Source of the DNA: Paragyromitra xinjiangensis
Lineage: Eukaryota; Ascomycota; Pezizomycetes; Pezizales; Discinaceae
Direction: 5' to 3'
Assembly (NCBI GenBank): GCA_038503065.1
Contig: JBCAMK010000007.1
Span: forward strand, 2,046,001-2,110,000
DNA: 64,000 nucleotides
Position 1 is the stretch's first letter; every line of letters starts with the position of its first letter. The position numbers were made by a program, and so were the translations under genes. Under the pieces are notes generated by a model, which saw nothing but the letters and a program-made list of their open reading frames with translations, had not been told where the DNA came from and did not search any database. Positions 59,411 through 64,000 of this stretch are shown here, piece by piece.

Positions 59411-62269
59411 ATGGAGTCCCGTCTAGTTTACGCTAGAGATTTTTTAACCGACTCACATTACGCCCCTCTCAACTTCCGGATCTTCGCAGTTAAGATCATC
59501 CCAATCGTAGGTAGAGATGCCATAATTTTCCCTTCCTGGAATGAACGTAAGTCCGTCTGGCTTGAGTTGGTCTTTAACCCATTCACTCTCGAGACCGTGA
59601 TACTTTTGCACAGAGGTCAAAATATCGAGATCGTGCAGGGGAGACACAGGGGAAATGGGGAGGCAGATGGTGTAGTGATCTGTTCTTCCTTTTTCACCCC
59701 TGTGATGACCTCTGAGACTCAGCGGCATATGGTGCTTTACCGCAATGAGGGTGTACGAGACAAGGTCTTGGCATCTTATGAGAGTCCTTTGCCGGCTACT
59801 ATGCTGCGGCCCTTCACGAAAAGGATTGCGGATCGTTTCCTTGCTGCCCTGGCGGTTACGAGAAAGGAGAAGAATCCTTCGCTAGAGTTATGTTTTGATA
59901 GTAATGCGGATGCGAAGACTTTCTTCCACGCTTGGCTAAAGACTTTCGGCCGCGAAGGTATGTAATTTATTTACCCCCACAATCCATACCACTCCATATT
60001 AACGCATAACCTAGTCGATACGACCCTGCACACGAAATGCGAAGAAATTATTAACATTTCTGAGAGATTGTCTGATGAAGACAGCCCGCTGCCGCTGCTC
60101 AATTCTATTCCAAGATATCATTTTGGAACTCCAGTTTCTCTCCAAACGCCAACGATTGCGGGCGGTTTTATACTAGCGCCACAGTTATTCGAGAAGGTCC
60201 TTTCTTCGACAGAGATGGATTTAGCTCTTCAGGAGCCAATATTCAACAATCTTAAGTGCTACGATTACCACCATTATATCAGAGGCAACCGTCGGGTTCT
60301 AGAAGTTTTCATTCCGCAGGATAAATTCCTGAAGTGTCAAATACTCAGACACCCGAAACTTATCTGGCGGGCTATGGTAACCCCAGTACTCACGGATGGC
60401 ACCCTCGTCAAGCCTTTCCAGATGAAAATTGAGGATATGACGAGGCTTGCACTCCGCGAACCGTTGCTCCCGCTGCTGGAACGCCAGAAGTATATTAGCT
60501 CTCTTGAGCGAAGTGGAAAAGTCAGGGAATGGATCAATGAGAATGAGAAGAAGAAGTACTTTTGGATGAAGCTCATTTTCCCGTATAGTGATTGTCCTAC
60601 AAAGGAAACACTCAAGGTGATAAATATCGAGTTTCGTCCGCTTAACAGCAATGTTATCTTTGACTGTGCTTCCCGTTATCTTGAGAACCGTCTTGATTTC
60701 GATCCCCAGAAAGCCTCTACTATCGAAAGTATTTACCTAGGCCACCGGCTTGGGCGCATGCTTCCAGATAGTACCTCGCGGGGAACAAACATTGAACCAC
60801 CTATGTCGCTTTTTGGTGAACAAGCTAGGGCTTTTTACCATGTCCGGGGACATGACTTCACATTGGTCGACGGAGCACCCGGGACTGGAAAATCTACCCT
60901 GGTTGCGGAAATCGTTAAGGCATTCTATTTTTGGGGAGGGCAAGTGATCGTAATGGCGACTACCGAGAGAACCTTGGACCTTTTGATAATGAAGGTTCTG
61001 AGTATTGTGCCACACGGCGAATTCCTGGCCAGTGGAGCTATTGTGAGATTGCGCCCCGTGACAGCAAGGAAGACCAAATGTTCTAGTGACTACGAAAAAC
61101 GCGTCCTAGAGACCATCAGTGTCGGCGTCAAAAATTTCTGCCACTCCAATCCCGAGTCCCTTGGCCTCCAACCGCAAGAAGTCACGGCTAAGGCACGGAT
61201 AGATGGGGCATCGTTAATCTTTATGGCAACAAAGGTTGCAGAGGGGTTGGAACCTTTCTATGGGGTTTCTGAGCGTACATTCGATCTCATCGTCCTAGAC
61301 GATGCTAACACTTGTAGTGAGAGTGTTGCACTGCGGCTTACAGGGCACCCCGTCGCTAATGCGCTTCGTTGGCTGGTCATCGGATGCTCTAAAGGCATTA
61401 CTCCTAGTACTAATATTAGTGAGTTTGAGCGAAAAGAAGTTGTTGGTTCCTGGTTTAACAGAATCATCCGTCACCCCGAGTTTCGCATAAATCCACTTCG
61501 TCTCACTATGCAGGGTCGTTTGAAGAAGTCTTTGTACGAACCTATCAACAGTATGTTCTATGGGGGCACCATCAAATCAACGTCTAGTGCCCCATATGAG
61601 CAGGGGGGTCGCCAGTTGTGCATGGGTTTTCTTAGCTCCTCCAAGATGTGCAGGTCAAAGAGAAACATACCTGAGTGCGAGGACGAAGAACTCGCGGAAG
61701 TAATCAATTATCGAAAGGAACAGCGATACATTTTTTCTATTGCCCAGAAGATTCACGATCTCACGCCTCACGCCAAAATCGCTATTATGTGCCACACGGA
61801 ATCGCAAAGAGTGCTCACGGATTTTGCATTAAAATGGTTCAGGGCCCTCGAAACGGCGACTATATCTGTCGATATTATCGACAGCTTCGCTAACAAGGAG
61901 ATCGATTATGCTATCATCCATCTTCCGTTTTGGAAGGGTTCTTATAAGTACACTGACGACCCGGGAAGGCTCGTCATCGCTACGACACGCGCCAGGAAAG
62001 GTGTTTTTGTAGTAGGGAACCTAGATAGCCTGACTGAGTTCGAGAAAAAGAGAAACAGATGGGCCGAGAATCCGTGGAGAAGTTGGCTTTTTGAAGTCAA
62101 CAAGTCAACCCATGGCGCGGTTTTTGAGGGGATGGGGGAGCTTAATTTGGCGGTTAACGCAAGGGAGCTCGCATTTTTCAAGAAGAGGAAGGTGGAGAAG
62201 GGATTGTGGTCAAGGCAGGGGTACAGCAAGGAAGAGCAGGCAAAGCTGCGAAGCTATTGGCAGTTCTAG
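59411..62269 (+). CDS. UPF1-like superfamily 1 helicase, degenerate motifs
   Basis: Join 59411-59957 and 60015-62269 (57-bp intron, GTATGT donor, TAG acceptor, phase kept) gives 933 residues. Residues 1 to ~440 are an unrecognised N-terminal region. A Q-motif-like FGEQARAF precedes an intact Walker A, GAPGTGKST at 469-477. Motif Ia (VIVMATTERTLDLL) and motif VI (ATTRARKGVFVVGN, about 838) are clear. The others are eroded: Walker B is VLDDANT with Asp612 in place of the catalytic Glu, motif III is VIGCSKGITP instead of GDxxQLPP, motif IV lacks YRMHP (LTMQGRLKKS), and motif V has FANKE instead of FQGxE. The order fits the UPF1/SMUBP2/NFX1-associated clade. It may bind nucleotide without efficient unwinding. 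The start in ACAATGGAG is preferred over an upstream in-frame Met at 59264. Confidence 0.82.
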
Positions 62270-63454
62270 GATGGTCACGGATGTGATCATTGCTTATGGG
62301 GATGTGGCGGTATAAAAGGTGGAGGGAATCGAAGTTGCGATTTCTTGATGGTTTCATTATCATGATCTATTAAGATTATTCCCGGTGTCAAGTTAAACTA
62401 TGATCGGGGAAAATTCTTTATAGAGTGGTTGGTGTCAATCATGTACAAGCTATTTTTATTTCTTGAGGCGTCATTTCGCTACGCAAAACCGGGCACATTT
62501 GTGGGAAATGTACTGCAGGTTTCGCTAGTTATACACCTTAATAAAAGAAAATGATAGCATATGGAAGAGTCCGGATTCTTGTGTTGTGACCTGGCCATAT
62601 TAAGTCCCTGAACCATATGTGCCTCAGAACTATGCCGAAAACCTTAGTTGTGGCTCATACCGATAGCATCTTGCATTATTATTGTGCATAACCTTTGTAA
62701 ATTTATTGTCAACTAACGGCCAACGCCCCCTAACACCTCCAATTTTTTGCCACCAACCCCCTTTTTACAACTGCCATACAAGGGGATGGTATGGTTCGAG
62801 ACTGCATGACGCGTGCGATCTATTACTTTGATCTATGTGTAATATAGTGATTGATTATAACGGGATGTGTTGGGAGCTGTGATTGGGAAAGGGTGGTATG
62901 AATATTTGCAATTATATTTCTCACGTTTAATTTGCTTCTTTTGCTTCTACCTCGAAACTCATAGGTTATATACGTACAAACCCCCTCAAGGATTTGATAA
63001 GAAACTTGAAAAGTTTGACAGTGAATCATCATAGTATATCACTCGATCTTTTCACTGTTATTACTGTCGTTGCAAAATCGATTGATTGACATAAAACATA
63101 GGAAACATCTCCCTCTATATATACAGTACTCCTACTATTCCGTGTCCCAAGCCTTTCTCTCAATTTTCGCCGCCTTGGCTTCCTTTTGACCGAATGCCGA
63201 ATATGCCGAATAGCGCGAGTGCTAGCAGTATCAGGAAGCTCACTATCGCGATTTCCAACAATTACCGCCAAGAAAACACCTTAGTAGGCAAAGTGCCCAC
63301 CACTACATTTAGTCGGGAAATATCTAAACCCTACTCTACGATGTCATGATATAAATGAAATAAAGAAATAAAGAATGTTATGCTTCTGTCCACTAAAGCC
63401 CGCCCTCAGCCGTAAACTCGTTCAGTTGTAAGCAAGAATTAGTTAAGAGAATTA
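62270..63454. other. Intergenic with possible decayed membrane-protein tail
   Basis: 3' flank of the helicase gene, then AT-rich sequence. On the minus strand around 63250-63160 one frame reads a strongly hydrophobic run (VSFLILLALALFGIFGIRSK) ending at TGA, with an in-frame stop just upstream. It may be a relic exon or chance. No intact gene is supported. Confidence 0.45.
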
Positions 63455-63811
63455 CTAACTGCCAAGATAAAACAATCCCCAGCAAAACAAAAGTACCATG
63501 ATCGCACCGTAGTATAATTCAATCCCCCATGGTCTTATCTGATTAATTGCTTGCTCGCCACTGAAGGCCGCCTCTGTAAGACCCGGAAACTCTCCCGGGA
63601 GAGGATTGGTTTTGACTTCGGCATGTCCCTTGTCCGCATCGCTTGCTGCTCCTGTAGCGTTTGTTTCCGTAACATCACTTTGCTCACTCTTCGAGCCCTC
63701 ACTCACACATGCAAGACCTGGGGGCTCTTGGGGAGGATCGATTTTGGCTTCTTTGGAGTGTTCCTTGTCCAGGGCCGCTGGAACGCTCGTGTCCGTGATG
63801 CTTGTCTCTGG
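63455..63811 (-). CDS. Partial small membrane protein with internal repeat
   Basis: The minus-strand frame is open from just after a TAA at 63812-63814 to a stop at 63455 and has no in-frame ATG at its head. It is therefore a 3' exon or truncated gene. Two copies of a ~35-residue hydrophilic unit are visible. The first (SVPAALDKEHSKEAK, PPQEPPGL) lies at about 63805-63713. The second (GAASDADKGHAEVK, PLPGEFPGL) lies at about 63678-63578. A single C-terminal hydrophobic segment (YYGAIMVLLFCWGLFYLG) could anchor it in a membrane. An acceptor-like ACTAACCAG sits at the upstream edge. The family is unknown. Confidence 0.5.
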   Translation of the reverse strand, partial: PETSITDTSVPAALDKEHSKEAKIDPPQEPPGLACVSEGSKSEQSDVTETNATGAASDADKGHAEVKTNPLPGEFPGLTEAAFSGEQAINQIRPWGIELYYGAIMVLLFCWGLFYLGS

Positions 63812-63824
63812 TTAGTGTGGCCCA

Positions 63825-63908
63825 CGAGCCGAGTCGGCTCGAGTATTTTTCTCGAGCCAAAAGCTCAAGCTTTTCCAAGCCTGAAACCTAACGAGCCGAG
63901 CTGGCTCG
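63825..63908. repeat. Two near-palindromic GAGCC/GGCTC units
   Basis: CGAGCCGAGTCGGCTCG (63825-63841) and CGAGCCGAGCTGGCTCG (63892-63908) are direct repeats differing at two bases, and each is almost its own reverse complement. Between and after them AGCTCAAGCTTTT and TTGAGCTTTTATTTTT add further inverted words. This looks like the end of a mobile element abutting the open frame at 63811. Confidence 0.6.
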
Positions 63909-64000
63909 AGCTGGGTTGAGCTTTTATTTTTTTCAAAATTCTGGGGTGAACGCAGCTAATCACCGTCAACCTGTACCTACAATCTCAAAATTTTGATTAT

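Noticed and set aside
1..64000. tRNA, rRNA and CRISPR search by eye
   Set aside because: I saw no convincing B-box with matching acceptor stem, no rRNA-like block and no spaced direct-repeat array. A covariance-model scan would be decisive.

Overview
The window looks like a nuclear contig from a filamentous ascomycete. The coding regions are interrupted by short introns (46-102 bp) with GTRNGT-type donors, RCTAAC/RCTGAY branch sites and YAG acceptors, and several genes sit behind pyrimidine-rich leaders. The protein families are fungal: a Ser/Arg-rich universal stress protein, a GPI-specific phospholipase D homologue, a Myb-like regulator, GH6 and GH43 secreted glycosidases, a PEBP-cupredoxin cell-surface protein, and F-box/ankyrin proteins. 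Low gene density, decayed repeats and several F-box/ankyrin paralogues would fit a repeat-expanded Pezizomycete genome. That placement is inference; I could not run a search.

Layout. 1-7 kb: no convincing gene, decayed repeats, then the leader of the stress-protein gene. 7.2-9.5 kb: four-exon universal stress protein (+). 10.45-13.1 kb: four-exon GPI-PLD homologue (+). 17.5-19.1 kb: four-exon Myb/SANT protein (-) with a long low-complexity leader to about 20.6 kb. 20.6-32.5 kb: gene-poor, with a few unidentified open frames. 32.5-33.9 kb: secreted GH6 cellulase (-), whose first splice junction is out of phase by one base. 34-39 kb: gene-poor, with a 184-bp pogo/Fot1-like MITE. 40 kb: intronless low-complexity basic/acidic protein (+). 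43.3 kb: F-box/ankyrin gene 1 (+). 44-50 kb: gene-poor, with a tandem ~350-bp duplication and a dispersed short repeat. 50.5-52 kb: PEBP-cupredoxin GPI-type protein (+). 52.7-53.9 kb: five-exon GH43 arabinanase-type enzyme (-). 55.5-58.4 kb: two divergent F-box/ankyrin genes around coding debris. 58.9-62.3 kb: a frameshifted small gene divergent from a two-exon UPF1-like helicase with eroded motifs. 63.5-64 kb: a small repeat-containing membrane protein frame, cut off beside a GAGCC/GGCTC palindromic repeat.

Functionally the window mixes housekeeping-like genes (stress protein, Myb factor, GPI-PLD), a plant-wall degradation set (GH6, GH43) with an apoplastic or cell-surface protein, and a lineage-variable block (F-box/ankyrin genes, degenerate helicase, broken small genes). 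Nothing here is an operon, and I see no rRNA, tRNA or CRISPR.
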